Source: an uncultured Pseudomonadota bacterium
Lineage (GTDB): Bacteria > Pseudomonadota > Gammaproteobacteria > Burkholderiales > SG8-39
DNA: 6,019 nt
Direction of reading: 5' to 3'
Assembly: GCA_903864555.1 (NCBI GenBank)
Contig: CAIPGJ010000655.1
Location: forward strand, 1-6,019
A model generated the notes under the pieces. It worked only from the letters and a program-made list of their open reading frames with translations. It made no database searches and was not told the DNA's origin. Positions 1-6,019 of this stretch are shown piece after piece. Position numbers and translations under genes: made by a program. The stretch's first letter is position 1; every line of letters starts with the position of its first letter.

Positions 1-339
1 CACGGTGCGGTCCAGTCCGGCGCGGGTCGGGTGCGCCATCACCAGCCGCAGTTGCGCCGGTTGGTCTCCGGAACCTGCCAGGAGGACCCGTACCGCGTCG
101 CGCGAAGGCGAGAACTGCACATTGGCGCTGATGCCCAGGGCCACAGCCTGCTGGTCGCGCTTGAGCGTGCGGTTGATGGCGAGGCCTTCCTTGTAGTAAT
201 CATCGGATACCAGCCCGTCATTGCTGCTGAATGCCAGTACGGTGGTGTAGATGCCGGCCACCACCACCACCGCGGGGCCCAGCATCAGCAACCAGGGCCA
301 GCGATGGCGATACCAGGGCGTTGCGCTTGCAGAGTTCAT
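1..339 (-). CDS. fixH: FixH/CcoH-family cbb3 oxidase assembly protein (3' end cut off by window edge)
   Basis: The first 113 codons of a gene running off the left edge; there is no stop in the window. The protein begins MNSASATPWYRHRWPW. It has one membrane segment at about residues 15-36 (LLMLGPAVVVVAGIYTTVLA), then the family signature DDYYKEGLAINRTL at 46-59, then a periplasmic beta-rich part with HPTRAGLD at 103-110. The single N-terminal anchor, the DDYYK-GLAIN motif and the place right after ccoG are typical of FixH (CcoH), a membrane protein needed for stable assembly of the cbb3 oxidase. The ATG at 339 is supported by an AAGGAG ribosome site 6 nt upstream. It starts 37 nt after the ccoG stop, so it is probably on the same transcript. 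About 40-60 residues are probably missing, judged from the usual family length. Confidence 0.9.
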   Translation of the reverse strand, partial: MNSASATPWYRHRWPWLLMLGPAVVVVAGIYTTVLAFSSNDGLVSDDYYKEGLAINRTLKRDQQAVALGISANVQFSPSRDAVRVLLAGSGDQPAQLRLVMAHPTRAGLDRTV

Positions 340-345
340 GGCCTG

Positions 346-351
346 CTCCTT
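346..351 (-). promoter_or_regulatory. Ribosome binding site of fixH
   Basis: Minus-strand AAGGAG lies 6 nt before the ATG at 339. It fixes the fixH start and is the strongest Shine-Dalgarno in the downstream half of the cluster. This fits a gene that, unlike ccoP and ccoG, does not overlap the gene before it. Confidence 0.7.
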
Positions 352-376
352 TTGTGCATGGTTGTGCCGCATGGGT

Positions 377-1891
377 TCATCGGGATGGAATCAGGAAGCT
401 GGATTGCTCCCGGGACTCGAAGGTGTTCCCGGCGCCGTCATCGGGCGTACCCCGTACCAGGAAGTGGATGTGCTGGCTGCGCCCGGCATCCTGCCCGGGC
501 TCCGCCCTGAGCCGCACCGGCACCATGGTGGTCGAGACGGGCGGCACCGTCAGGGTCTGCACACCGGAGCGCCCATGACTGTCGCGCTCCCCTTCGAACG
601 ATTCCCTCTCCGACCTGACCTTGAGGTCGCGAAGCGCTTCATGACCGGACACCGAAACCTCCACCCGCATGGGGTGTTCCGTGGTGTTCATGATCTGCAG
701 CCGGTAGATGTTCTCGATGCGACCTTCGCCGATGTCACGCGCCAGGCTGGCGCGGTCACGAATCACATCAACCTTGAGCGGCACCCGCATCATCAGCGCA
801 GCCGTGGTGGCGACCACCACCAGGACGAGTATCGAGGTATAGACCAGCACCCGCGGGCGAAACATGCGGCGCAGGATCCGCGCGCCATCCCAGCGGTTCT
901 TGATGGCATTCTCCGTGGAGTAGCGGATCAGGCCAGTGGGGTACTTCATCTTCGTCATGACCTGGTCGCAGGCATCGATGCAGGCGGCGCAGCCTATGCA
1001 TTCATATTGCAGCCCGTTGCGGATGTCGATGCCGGTGGGGCAGACCTGCACGCAGATGCCGCAGTCGACACAGTCGCCCAGACCAAGCGAGTGCGCATCG
1101 GCGCTGCGGCTGCGGCTGCCCCGCTGCTCGCCGCGCTGCGCATCGTAGGTGATGATCATGGTATCGGGGTCGAACATGGCGCTCTGGAAGCGCGCATAGG
1201 GGCACATGTACTTGCACACCTGCTCGCGCATCCAGCCGGCGTTGCCATAGGTGGCGAATGAATAGAACAATAGCCAGAAGGTTTCCCAGGGGCCCAGTCC
1301 GAAGCGGGCGATCTCACCGGCCAGTTCGCGGATGGGACTGAAGTAGCCGACAAAGGTGAATCCGGTCCATAGTGCCAGCGCCACCCACAGCGCATGCTTG
1401 GTCGCCTTGAGCATGACCTTGCGGGGGCTGGCTGCCGCCTGGTCAAGGCGCATGCGCGCCTGGCGATCGCCTTCGACCTTGCGCTCTATCCACATGAACA
1501 GTTCGGTGTAGACGGTCTGCGGACAGGCATAGCCGCACCACAGGCGTCCGGCGATCGCGGTGAAGAGGAACAGCGACAGCGCCGACACCACCAGCAGCGC
1601 GGTCAGGTAGATGAAGTCCTGGGGCCAAAGGACCAGCCCGAAGATGTAGAACTTGCGGCCGACCAGGTCAAAAAGAACCGCCTGGCGTCCGTTCCACTGG
1701 AGCCAGGCGGTGCCATAGAACGCCAGCTGCGTCAGGATGACCAGGCTCATGCGCCATCCCGCGAACCAGCCGGTCACGGCGCGCGAATAGATCTTGCGCC
1801 GGACCTCGTACAGTGATTCCTCTACTTCTCCGCCCTTCCCTCCTGGAACCGCATTGCGATCGAAGTGAACTGGCTTGACTCCTCCACTCAT
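377..1891 (-). CDS. ccoG: CcoG (FixG/RdxA family), polyferredoxin-type cbb3 oxidase assembly factor
   Basis: 504 residues, close to the usual family length. From the N terminus: a cytoplasmic start, hydrophobic segments near 46-62, 81-110, 165-183 and 200-215, then a cytoplasmic iron-sulfur region, a membrane segment at about 348-367 and a periplasmic Ig-like C-terminal domain (about 370-504). Cysteine motifs: CGYACP (C119, C123), CKYMCP (C226, C230), and two [4Fe-4S] ferredoxin motifs (C274, C277, C280, C284 and C298, C301, C304, C308). All eight cluster ligands are present. CcoG proteins are reported to reduce Cu(II) to Cu(I) for delivery to the CuB site of the oxidase; that role is family knowledge, not seen here. 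The start ATG overlaps the ccoP stop (ATGA) and has no strong ribosome site, so translation is probably coupled to ccoP. Confidence 0.96.
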   Translation of the reverse strand: MSGGVKPVHFDRNAVPGGKGGEVEESLYEVRRKIYSRAVTGWFAGWRMSLVILTQLAFYGTAWLQWNGRQAVLFDLVGRKFYIFGLVLWPQDFIYLTALLVVSALSLFLFTAIAGRLWCGYACPQTVYTELFMWIERKVEGDRQARMRLDQAAASPRKVMLKATKHALWVALALWTGFTFVGYFSPIRELAGEIARFGLGPWETFWLLFYSFATYGNAGWMREQVCKYMCPYARFQSAMFDPDTMIITYDAQRGEQRGSRSRSADAHSLGLGDCVDCGICVQVCPTGIDIRNGLQYECIGCAACIDACDQVMTKMKYPTGLIRYSTENAIKNRWDGARILRRMFRPRVLVYTSILVLVVVATTAALMMRVPLKVDVIRDRASLARDIGEGRIENIYRLQIMNTTEHPMRVEVSVSGHEALRDLKVRSERESFEGERDSHGRSGVQTLTVPPVSTTMVPVRLRAEPGQDAGRSQHIHFLVRGTPDDGAGNTFESREQSSFLIPSR

Positions 1892-2829
1892 TTAGCAGCG
1901 GCCTGCCCACCGGGCCTGGGCGGTGCGGCGCCACCGGTATTGGAGAGTCCGTGCACATATCCGGCGAGCACATGCACGCGTGCCTCGCCGAGGAAGTCCT
2001 TGTGGGCCGGCATGGCATTGTTGCGCCCCTTGACCACGGTTTCAATGATCACCGGCTCGAGCGAACCGTACAGCCAGGTCTGGTCAGTGAGATTAGGCGC
2101 CCCAAGCTGCTGATTGCCCTTGCCGTCGGCACCGTGGCAGGCGACGCAGTTGGCGGTAAAAACGTCCTTGCCACGTGTCACGCGCAGGGTATCTGCGGCC
2201 AGACCGGACAAGGAACGCACGTAATTGGCGACGTCCTTGGCGCCTTCCGCACCCAGCGCGGGACCGAAGGGCGGCATGATGCCGTTGCGACCGTTCAATA
2301 TCGTGGCCTTGATGGCAGCCTCATCACCACCGTACAGCCAGTCCTTGTCGGTCAGGTTGGGAAAGCCCTTGCTGCCGCCACCATCCGAGGAATGGCACTG
2401 GGCGCAGTAATTGAGGAACAGCCTCTGTCCCAGCGCCTTGGCCTGCGGATCGGCTGCCAGTTGCGCCAGGTCGAGCTTGGCGAACTTCTCATACAGTGGC
2501 GCCACCTCGGCTTCGGCCTTCTTCACCTCTTCGGTGTACTGGCCTGAAGAACTCCAGTTCAACTGGCCCTTCCAGCTGCCCAGGCCCGGATAAAAGACCA
2601 GATAGACCAGGCTGAACACGATGGTCAGGTAGAACATCATGATCCACCAGGCCGGCAGCGGATTGTTGAATTCCTGAAGGTCCTCATCCCAGACGTGCGG
2701 GGTCTTGTCCGGATCGCTCGCCACCTTGCGGCTGCTCTGCATTTTCAGCAGCACCGCGCAGGCCAGCATGCTGACCACGGTCAGCACGCCGATGTAGTAG
2801 TCCCAGAAGCCTGAAGTGAATTCGCTCAT
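1888..2829 (-). CDS. ccoP: cbb3-type cytochrome c oxidase subunit III, di-haem cytochrome c (CcoP/FixP)
   Basis: 313 residues. Two N-terminal membrane segments (about 11-29 and 61-81) mark the two-helix form of CcoP; between them is a short conserved stretch with VWDEDLQEFNNPLP. The periplasmic part has two cytochrome c domains. The first has CAQCH at 142-146 with likely axial Met185 in GIMPPF. The second has CVACH at 228-232 with likely axial Met273 in AMPAHK. Each domain also has the NLTD-x-WLYG family motif (158-166 and 246-255). CcoP takes electrons from periplasmic donors and passes them by way of CcoO to CcoN. The tail after residue 298 is rich in Gly, Ala and Pro and looks disordered. 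The ATG overlaps the ccoQ stop by 4 nt (ATGA) and follows an AAGGGG ribosome site inside ccoQ. Its own stop overlaps the ccoG start in the same way. Confidence 0.97.
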   Translation of the reverse strand: MSEFTSGFWDYYIGVLTVVSMLACAVLLKMQSSRKVASDPDKTPHVWDEDLQEFNNPLPAWWIMMFYLTIVFSLVYLVFYPGLGSWKGQLNWSSSGQYTEEVKKAEAEVAPLYEKFAKLDLAQLAADPQAKALGQRLFLNYCAQCHSSDGGGSKGFPNLTDKDWLYGGDEAAIKATILNGRNGIMPPFGPALGAEGAKDVANYVRSLSGLAADTLRVTRGKDVFTANCVACHGADGKGNQQLGAPNLTDQTWLYGSLEPVIIETVVKGRNNAMPAHKDFLGEARVHVLAGYVHGLSNTGGAAPPRPGGQAAAK

Positions 2830-2990
2830 TGCCGTCCCCTTTCGCCAATCCGGTCCTCTTCATCGAAGGGCAGTTGTGCAGCCTCCTCGAAACGCTTCCT
2901 GTTGGAACTGCTCCAGGCCCAGATGACGATTCCCACGAACGTCGCAAAGCTCACCACGGTGACGGCTTCGCGCACAGTATTGATGTCCAT
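2826..2990 (-). CDS. ccoQ: cbb3-type cytochrome c oxidase small subunit CcoQ/FixQ
   Basis: 54 residues, usual for the family. It begins MDINTVREAVTVVSF. One membrane helix (about 9-27, ending IVIWAWS) is followed by a charged cytoplasmic tail (NRKRFEEAAQLPFDEED). CcoQ carries no cofactor; in studied systems it stabilises the complex and helps CcoP associate. The frame stays open upstream to an ATG at 3101, inside ccoO, but that would add 37 arginine- and serine-rich residues unlike CcoQ. The ATG at 2990 lies 4 nt after the ccoO stop and has an AGAGG ribosome site overlapping the end of ccoO, so it is preferred. The stop TGA shares bases with the ccoP ATG. Confidence 0.93.
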   Translation of the reverse strand: MDINTVREAVTVVSFATFVGIVIWAWSSSNRKRFEEAAQLPFDEEDRIGERGRQ

Positions 2991-2994
2991 GTTC

Positions 2995-3609
2995 TTACCT
3001 CTTGGTCTTGATTGACGTGCCGAGGACCTGCAGGTAGGCGATGAGCGCATCCTGCTCCGTCTTGCCCTCGAGCTGTTTCTTGGCGCCGGCGATATCGGCA
3101 TCGCTGTAGGGGTGGCCCAGGGTACGCAACGCCTTCAGGTGATCCTCGATGTCGCCGCCAGCCGCAGGCGACTTGGCAAGCCAGGGGTAGGCAGGCATGT
3201 TGGATTCCGGCACCAGTTCGCGCGGGTTGTTGAGGTGGATGCGATGCCAGTCATCGCTGTAGCGGCCGCCAACGCGCGCCAGATCCGGCCCGGTGCGCTT
3301 GCTGCCCCACTGGAAGGGCCGGTCGTAGACGAACTCGCCCGCCACTGAATAGTGGCCATAGCGCTCGGTCTCGGCCCGGAACGGCCGGATCATCTGCGAG
3401 TGGCAGTTGTAGCAGCCTTCACGGACGTAGATGTTGCGCCCGACCAGTTCCACCGGGGTGTAAGGCTTGAGGCCCTGCACCGGTTCGGTGGTGGAGCGCT
3501 GGAAGTACAGCGGAACGATCTCGACCAGACCACCGACGGCGACCACCAGGATGATCAGCACGATGAGCAGCGCGCTGTTCTTCTCGATCATGTCATGTGT
3601 GAATTTCAT
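2995..3609 (-). CDS. ccoO: cbb3-type cytochrome c oxidase subunit II, mono-haem cytochrome c (CcoO/FixO)
   Basis: 204 residues, normal length. A short cytoplasmic N terminus ([10 protein letters not shown]) is followed by one membrane anchor (about 12-35), then a periplasmic cytochrome c domain. The haem site is [15 protein letters not shown], with C66, C69 and H70. The likely axial methionine is Met138 in [10 protein letters not shown]. Other family stretches are [32 protein letters not shown] (in two parts, 91-108 and 109-122) and [11 protein letters not shown] near the end. CcoO relays electrons from CcoP to the haem b of CcoN. It starts 10 nt after the ccoN stop with a GAAGGG ribosome site about 7 nt before the ATG. 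Nothing is missing or unusual. Confidence 0.97.
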   Translation of the reverse strand: MKFTHDMIEKNSALLIVLIILVVAVGGLVEIVPLYFQRSTTEPVQGLKPYTPVELVGRNIYVREGCYNCHSQMIRPFRAETERYGHYSVAGEFVYDRPFQWGSKRTGPDLARVGGRYSDDWHRIHLNNPRELVPESNMPAYPWLAKSPAAGGDIEDHLKALRTLGHPYSDADIAGAKKQLEGKTEQDALIAYLQVLGTSIKTKR

Positions 3610-3619
3610 GTTTTTCCCT

Positions 3620-5047
3620 TCAGGCGTGTGCCGCAGCAGGCATCGGAATCACGGCATCCACCGAGCGACCGGACGCAATGGTCTTCCAGACGTTGTAGGC
3701 CATGATGAGCATGCCGGAGAAGTACAGGACGCCGCCCAGCAGCCGGATCACGTAGAACGGATAGGTGGCCTTGACGCTCTCGACGAAAGTGTAGGTCAGC
3801 GTGCCATCCTCGCTGACGGCGCGCCACATCAGGCCCTGCATCACCCCGGCGATCCACATCGCGGCGATGTAGAGCACGATGCCGATGGTCGCCACCCAGA
3901 AGTGCGTGGTGATCAGCTTGACGCTGTACATCTCGATGCGTCCGAACAGGCGCGGGATCAGGTAGTACATGCTGCCCATGCTCACCAGGCCGACCCAGCC
4001 CAGGGCACCGGAGTGCACATGGCCGATGGTCCAGTCCGTGTAATGCGATAGCGCATTCACCGTCTTGATCGACATCATCGGGCCCTCGAAGGTCGACATG
4101 CCGTAGAAAGACAGCGAGACGATGAGGAACTTCAGGATGGGATCGGTGCGCAGTTTGTGCCAGGCCCCCGACAGGGTCATCATGCCGTTGATCATGCCGC
4201 CCCACGAAGGCGCCAGCAGGATCAGCGAGAACAGCATGCCGATGGACTGGGCCCAGTCAGGCAACGCCGTGTAGTGCAGATGGTGGGGGCCGGCCCACAT
4301 GTAGGTGAAGATCAGGGCCCAGAAGTGCACCACCGACAGGCGGTAGGAGTAGACCGGGCGACCGGCCTGCTTGGGGATGAAGTAATACATCATGCCGAGG
4401 AAGCCGGCGGTCAGGAAGAAGCCCACCGCGTTGTGCCCGTACCACCACTGGATCATGGCGTCCTGGACTCCGGCATAGGCCGAGTAGGACTTCCACAGCC
4501 CGACCGGCAGCGCTGCGCTGTTCACCAGGTGCAGGATGGCCACCGTGAGGATGAAGGCGCCGAGGAACCAGTTGGCCACGTAGATGTGGGATGTCTTCCG
4601 CTTGACCAGCGTGCCGAAGAACACGATGGCGTAGGACACCCACACCAGCGTGATCAGGATGTCGATGGGCCACTCCAGTTCTGCGTATTCCTTGCCGGAG
4701 GTAATGCCCAGCGGCAGCGTGATGGCGGCAGCAACGATAATGGCCTGCCACCCCCAGAACGTGAAGGATGCCAGGACTGGGGCAAACAGCCTCGCATGGC
4801 AGGTGCGCTGAACGATGTAGTAGGAGGTTGCAAACAGCGCGCTGCCGCCAAAAGCGAAGATCACCGCATTGGTATGCAGGGGTCGCAGTCGCCCGTAGCT
4901 CAGCCAGGGTATGCCAAAGGTCAAGTCAGGCCAGATCAGCTGCGCGGCGATGATGACGCCGACCAGTATGCCGACGATGCCCCATACGACGGTCATCACC
5001 GAAAACTGGCGGATGACGCCGTAGTTGTAGCTCTCTTCACGATTCAT
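3620..5047 (-). CDS. ccoN: cbb3-type cytochrome c oxidase subunit I, catalytic haem-copper subunit (CcoN/FixN)
   Basis: 475 residues, essentially the length of the Pseudomonas stutzeri protein, with about twelve membrane helices. It reduces oxygen to water at a haem b3-CuB centre and pumps protons. Key residues visible, with roles inferred by position from known CcoN structures: H58 in RPLHTN and H345 (low-spin haem b), H343 in IGHVHSG (haem b3), H205 in [10 protein letters not shown] plus H255 and H256 in AGPHH (CuB), Y249 (the tyrosine cross-linked to a CuB histidine in the C family), Y315 (K-channel) and E321 in STFEGPM. All are intact, so the subunit should be active. The ATG at 5047 begins [15 protein letters not shown] and has an AAGGA ribosome site (5054-5058) 6 nt upstream. 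It is the first gene of the tight ccoNOQP block, 140 nt after ompW. Confidence 0.98.
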   Translation of the reverse strand: MNREESYNYGVIRQFSVMTVVWGIVGILVGVIIAAQLIWPDLTFGIPWLSYGRLRPLHTNAVIFAFGGSALFATSYYIVQRTCHARLFAPVLASFTFWGWQAIIVAAAITLPLGITSGKEYAELEWPIDILITLVWVSYAIVFFGTLVKRKTSHIYVANWFLGAFILTVAILHLVNSAALPVGLWKSYSAYAGVQDAMIQWWYGHNAVGFFLTAGFLGMMYYFIPKQAGRPVYSYRLSVVHFWALIFTYMWAGPHHLHYTALPDWAQSIGMLFSLILLAPSWGGMINGMMTLSGAWHKLRTDPILKFLIVSLSFYGMSTFEGPMMSIKTVNALSHYTDWTIGHVHSGALGWVGLVSMGSMYYLIPRLFGRIEMYSVKLITTHFWVATIGIVLYIAAMWIAGVMQGLMWRAVSEDGTLTYTFVESVKATYPFYVIRLLGGVLYFSGMLIMAYNVWKTIASGRSVDAVIPMPAAAHA

Positions 5048-5187
5048 GGTTATTCCTTAGCTTGCTCTTGCTGGCTCACTCAACCCGCAAACGCAAACGC
5101 CGCCTCCGGGGCCGCTTGTGGCAGCCTGGAAAGCGGCGGGTGCGCTGGCATGGATTACCGTCTGCTCCGGGGAAACAGTCCGGCTAC
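5048..5187 (-). other. ompW-ccoN intergenic region, with no FNR box found
   Basis: A 140-nt gap. I searched both strands by eye for TTGAT-N4-ATCAA and found nothing close to it. I also see no convincing -35/-10 pair. It contains the ccoN ribosome site (AAGGA, 5054-5058), a short tandem GCAAAC repeat on the plus strand at about 5086-5097, and the hairpin listed separately. A weak or activator-dependent promoter cannot be excluded by eye. If there is none, ccoN is transcribed by read-through from ompW. Confidence 0.5.
5111..5137 (-). terminator. Stem-loop after ompW; possible partial terminator, attenuator or RNA-processing element
   Basis: GCCGCTT (5111-5117) and AAGCGGC (5131-5137) form a perfect 7-bp stem with a 13-nt loop, 51-77 nt beyond the ompW stop. 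No T tract follows on the minus strand (the next bases are CCCCGG), so it is not a standard intrinsic terminator. It could instead protect the 3' end of an ompW message or reduce read-through into ccoN. That function is inferred from position only. Confidence 0.35.
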
Positions 5188-5826
5188 TCAGAACTTCCAG
5201 CCCAGGCCCACACCAATGGCCAGGGGATCAAGCTTGAGCGTGCTGACCTTGCCGCCGTTGAGGAACACGTCGGTCTGGAGGTAGATCTTCTTGATGTCCA
5301 GGTTGAGGAACAGGTTGTTGGACAGCTTGTAGTCGAGGCCGGCCTGCAGGGCGCCGCCGGTGCTGTCGTTCTCCAGGCCCAGGCCGGTGCTCAGCTGGAC
5401 GCTGCTGATCTTGGTGTAGTTGATACCGGCGCCGACATAGGGACGGACGGTGCCTTCAGGATTGAAGTGGTATTGAATGGTCAGCGTGGGGGGCAGGTGC
5501 TTGAAGGACCCGACATTGTTCAGGCCCAGCGCGTTCACGTGGACATTGTGCTTTTGCGGATAGGTCAGGATCAGTTCTGCGGCGATGTTCTTGGTGAAGA
5601 AGTAGCTGATGTCCACTTCCGGGATGGTCTTGTCGCTGGCGGTGATGGTATTGGCCGGCAGGACGCCGGTCAGCGCGCCCACACCGGCGCTGCTGCTGTT
5701 GTCCATGCCCAGATGCACTGCGCGCACGCGCACCATCCACGGGCCTTCCTTCTGCTGGGCAAAAGCGCCGGCGCTGGCCGCCAGTGCGACTGCTGCCACG
5801 ATGAGTTTGGTGTTGACTGTTGTCAT
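5188..5826 (-). CDS. ompW: OmpW-family outer membrane protein
   Basis: 212 residues, the same size class as E. coli OmpW. A signal peptide is clear: MTTVNTK, a hydrophobic core (LIVAAVALAASAGAFA), and likely cleavage after A23 before QQKEGPW. The mature part shows OmpW family stretches: GPWMVRVRAVHLG (28-40), IPEVDISYFFTKNIAAELIL (68-87), SFKHLPPTLTIQYHF (107-121) and VRPYVGAGINYTKI (127-140). It ends in GLGWKF, with the terminal Phe typical of beta-barrel proteins recognised by the Bam machinery. OmpW forms a narrow eight-stranded barrel thought to pass small or hydrophobic molecules; the substrate cannot be told here. The frame is open to an ATG at 5952, but the ATG at 5826 is chosen because it gives the signal peptide and has a GAGGAG ribosome site. 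It sits directly behind an FNR-type promoter and before ccoN. Confidence 0.93.
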   Translation of the reverse strand: MTTVNTKLIVAAVALAASAGAFAQQKEGPWMVRVRAVHLGMDNSSSAGVGALTGVLPANTITASDKTIPEVDISYFFTKNIAAELILTYPQKHNVHVNALGLNNVGSFKHLPPTLTIQYHFNPEGTVRPYVGAGINYTKISSVQLSTGLGLENDSTGGALQAGLDYKLSNNLFLNLDIKKIYLQTDVFLNGGKVSTLKLDPLAIGVGLGWKF

Positions 5827-5835
5827 GACGGGTAT

Positions 5836-5841
5836 CTCCTC
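5836..5841 (-). promoter_or_regulatory. Ribosome binding site of ompW
   Basis: Minus-strand GAGGAG lies 9 nt before the ATG at 5826. It decides the start against the longer frame beginning at 5952, whose extra 42 residues are antisense-like to no known domain and would bury the signal peptide. Confidence 0.7.
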
Positions 5842-5857
5842 TTGTGGAAAATCTTGG

Positions 5858-5870
5858 TGCCTGAAGTATC
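5858..5870 (-). promoter_or_regulatory. Predicted -10 element and transcription start of the ompW promoter
   Basis: Minus-strand GATACT (5870-5865) is a fair -10 hexamer. Exactly 22 nt separate it from the FNR-type box, the spacing of class II FNR-activated promoters (box centred at -41.5). This predicts a start at about 5858 and a 32-nt leader before the ompW ATG. The hexamer alone is weak evidence; the spacing to the box is what supports it. Confidence 0.6.
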
Positions 5871-5892
5871 CGGCGGGATGTCCTTCCCCCGT

Positions 5893-5906
5893 TTGATCAA
5901 GGTCAA
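5893..5906 (-). promoter_or_regulatory. FNR/Anr-type binding site
   Basis: In the ompW direction the site reads TTGAC-CTTG-ATCAA, one base off the inverted-repeat consensus TTGAT-N4-ATCAA. Its centre (5899.5) lies 41.5 nt above the predicted start. FNR/Anr/Dnr proteins bind such sites when oxygen is low and, at this position, activate transcription. Placement in a cbb3 oxidase cluster fits known FNR/Anr control of these operons. The box overlaps the stop codon of ccoS (5903-5905), so the promoter is partly inside the preceding gene. Confidence 0.8.
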
Positions 5907-6019
5907 ACCGCCTGTTTGTCAGGCGGAGCTGCAGGCGCGGGGGTGTCGTCATCCATCAGCACTTTCAGGCCGGGGCCTTCCAGGTCGTCGAACTGCCCTC
6001 CGCGCAGGGCCATCCAGAA
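5903..6019 (-). CDS. ccoS: CcoS, cbb3-type oxidase assembly protein (C-terminal end only; start beyond window edge)
   Basis: The last 38 codons and stop (TGA at 5905-5903) of a gene that enters from the right edge. The visible protein starts FWMALRGGQFDDLEGPG and continues KVLMDDDTPAPAAPP to a short tail ending DKQAV. The pattern aromatic/hydrophobic-x-R-G-GQFDDLEGP...L-DDD is the conserved end of CcoS, a protein of about 50-70 residues with one N-terminal membrane helix, which here lies outside the window. CcoS is needed for putting haem b and CuB into the cbb3 oxidase. The gene usually follows ccoI (copper P-type ATPase) and often precedes or ends cco clusters, so ccoI is expected just to the right. 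Codon pattern matches the neighbours. There is a 76-nt gap to ompW. Confidence 0.87.
   Translation of the reverse strand, partial: FWMALRGGQFDDLEGPGLKVLMDDDTPAPAAPPDKQAV
5908..5926 (-). terminator. Hairpin at the end of ccoS, possible terminator
   Basis: CCGCCTG (5908-5914) and CAGGCGG (5920-5926) form a perfect GC-rich 7-bp stem with a 5-nt loop. On the minus strand it is followed by only TTTGACC, a poor T tract. It lies within the last ccoS codons and ends 2 nt before the FNR-type box. It may slow or stop ccoS transcription ahead of the ompW promoter. Weak termination is the most I would infer. Confidence 0.4.

Noticed and set aside
1101..1140. Repetitive GCGGCTGC-like run inside ccoG
   Set aside because: It encodes the Arg/Ser-rich linker before the first ferredoxin motif, a variable stretch in the family; codon repetition explains it and no separate repeat element is needed.
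251..1261. 336-codon plus-strand open frame
   Set aside because: It lies wholly opposite ccoG/fixH, has His/Ala/Gly-rich composition without recognisable motifs, and is explained by high GC content and the codon pattern of the real minus-strand genes.
2991..3101. Upstream extension of ccoQ to an ATG at 3101
   Set aside because: The extra residues are out-of-frame ccoO sequence; the ATG at 2990 gives a normal 54-residue CcoQ.
3606..4205. 199-codon minus-strand frame inside ccoN
   Set aside because: An alternative frame of ccoN, very rich in Arg, His and Asp; a shadow of the true gene.
4157..5284. 375-codon plus-strand open frame
   Set aside because: Antisense to ccoN and the ompW end; the protein is rich in Gln, Arg, Gly and His with no membrane or domain pattern, while ccoN on the other strand has every catalytic residue.
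5827..5952. Upstream extension of ompW to an ATG at 5952
   Set aside because: It would add 42 residues before a clear signal peptide, run across the predicted promoter and overlap ccoS in another frame. The ATG at 5826 has a good ribosome site.
1..6019. Possible novel defence, mobile or RNA system
   Set aside because: Every stretch longer than about 140 nt is accounted for by recognised cbb3 oxidase, assembly or OmpW genes. I found no transposase, terminal inverted repeats, tRNA, CRISPR repeats or unexplained open frames.

Overview
The window carries a cbb3-type (C-family) cytochrome c oxidase locus, all on the minus strand, so it reads from right to left. It is GC-rich (about 60% by eye). 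The protein sequences, the gene order ccoS ... ccoNOQP-ccoG-fixH and an FNR/Anr-type site fit a betaproteobacterium, probably Burkholderiales or a relative. That assignment rests on family resemblance only, since no search was run.

Layout in transcription order: (1) 6019-5903, the last 38 codons of ccoS, an oxidase assembly protein whose start lies outside the window. (2) 5906-5858, a well-formed FNR-dependent class II promoter whose box overlaps the ccoS stop codon. (3) 5826-5188, ompW, an outer-membrane eight-stranded beta-barrel with a signal peptide. (4) 5187-5048, a 140-base gap with one imperfect terminator-like hairpin and no FNR box that I can find. (5) 5047-1888, the structural genes ccoN (catalytic haem-copper subunit), ccoO (mono-haem c subunit), ccoQ (small membrane subunit) and ccoP (di-haem c subunit). 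(6) 1891-377, ccoG, a polyferredoxin-type copper-handling assembly factor. (7) 339-1, the first 113 codons of fixH (ccoH), an assembly protein cut by the left edge.

The genes form one working set. CcoNOQP is the high-affinity terminal oxidase used at low oxygen. CcoG, FixH and CcoS (and probably a CcoI copper ATPase further right, outside the window) supply copper and haem and assemble the complex. Genes ccoN to fixH are tightly packed (gaps of 10, 4 and 37 nt, and two 4-nt ATGA overlaps), as expected of a single transcript. The one unusual element is ompW between ccoS and ccoN, directly behind the FNR-type promoter. All catalytic and haem-binding residues I checked are present, and I see no frameshift, mobile element, tRNA, rRNA or CRISPR. 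I did not find an undescribed system. The points worth a second look are the promoter architecture and the ompW placement.
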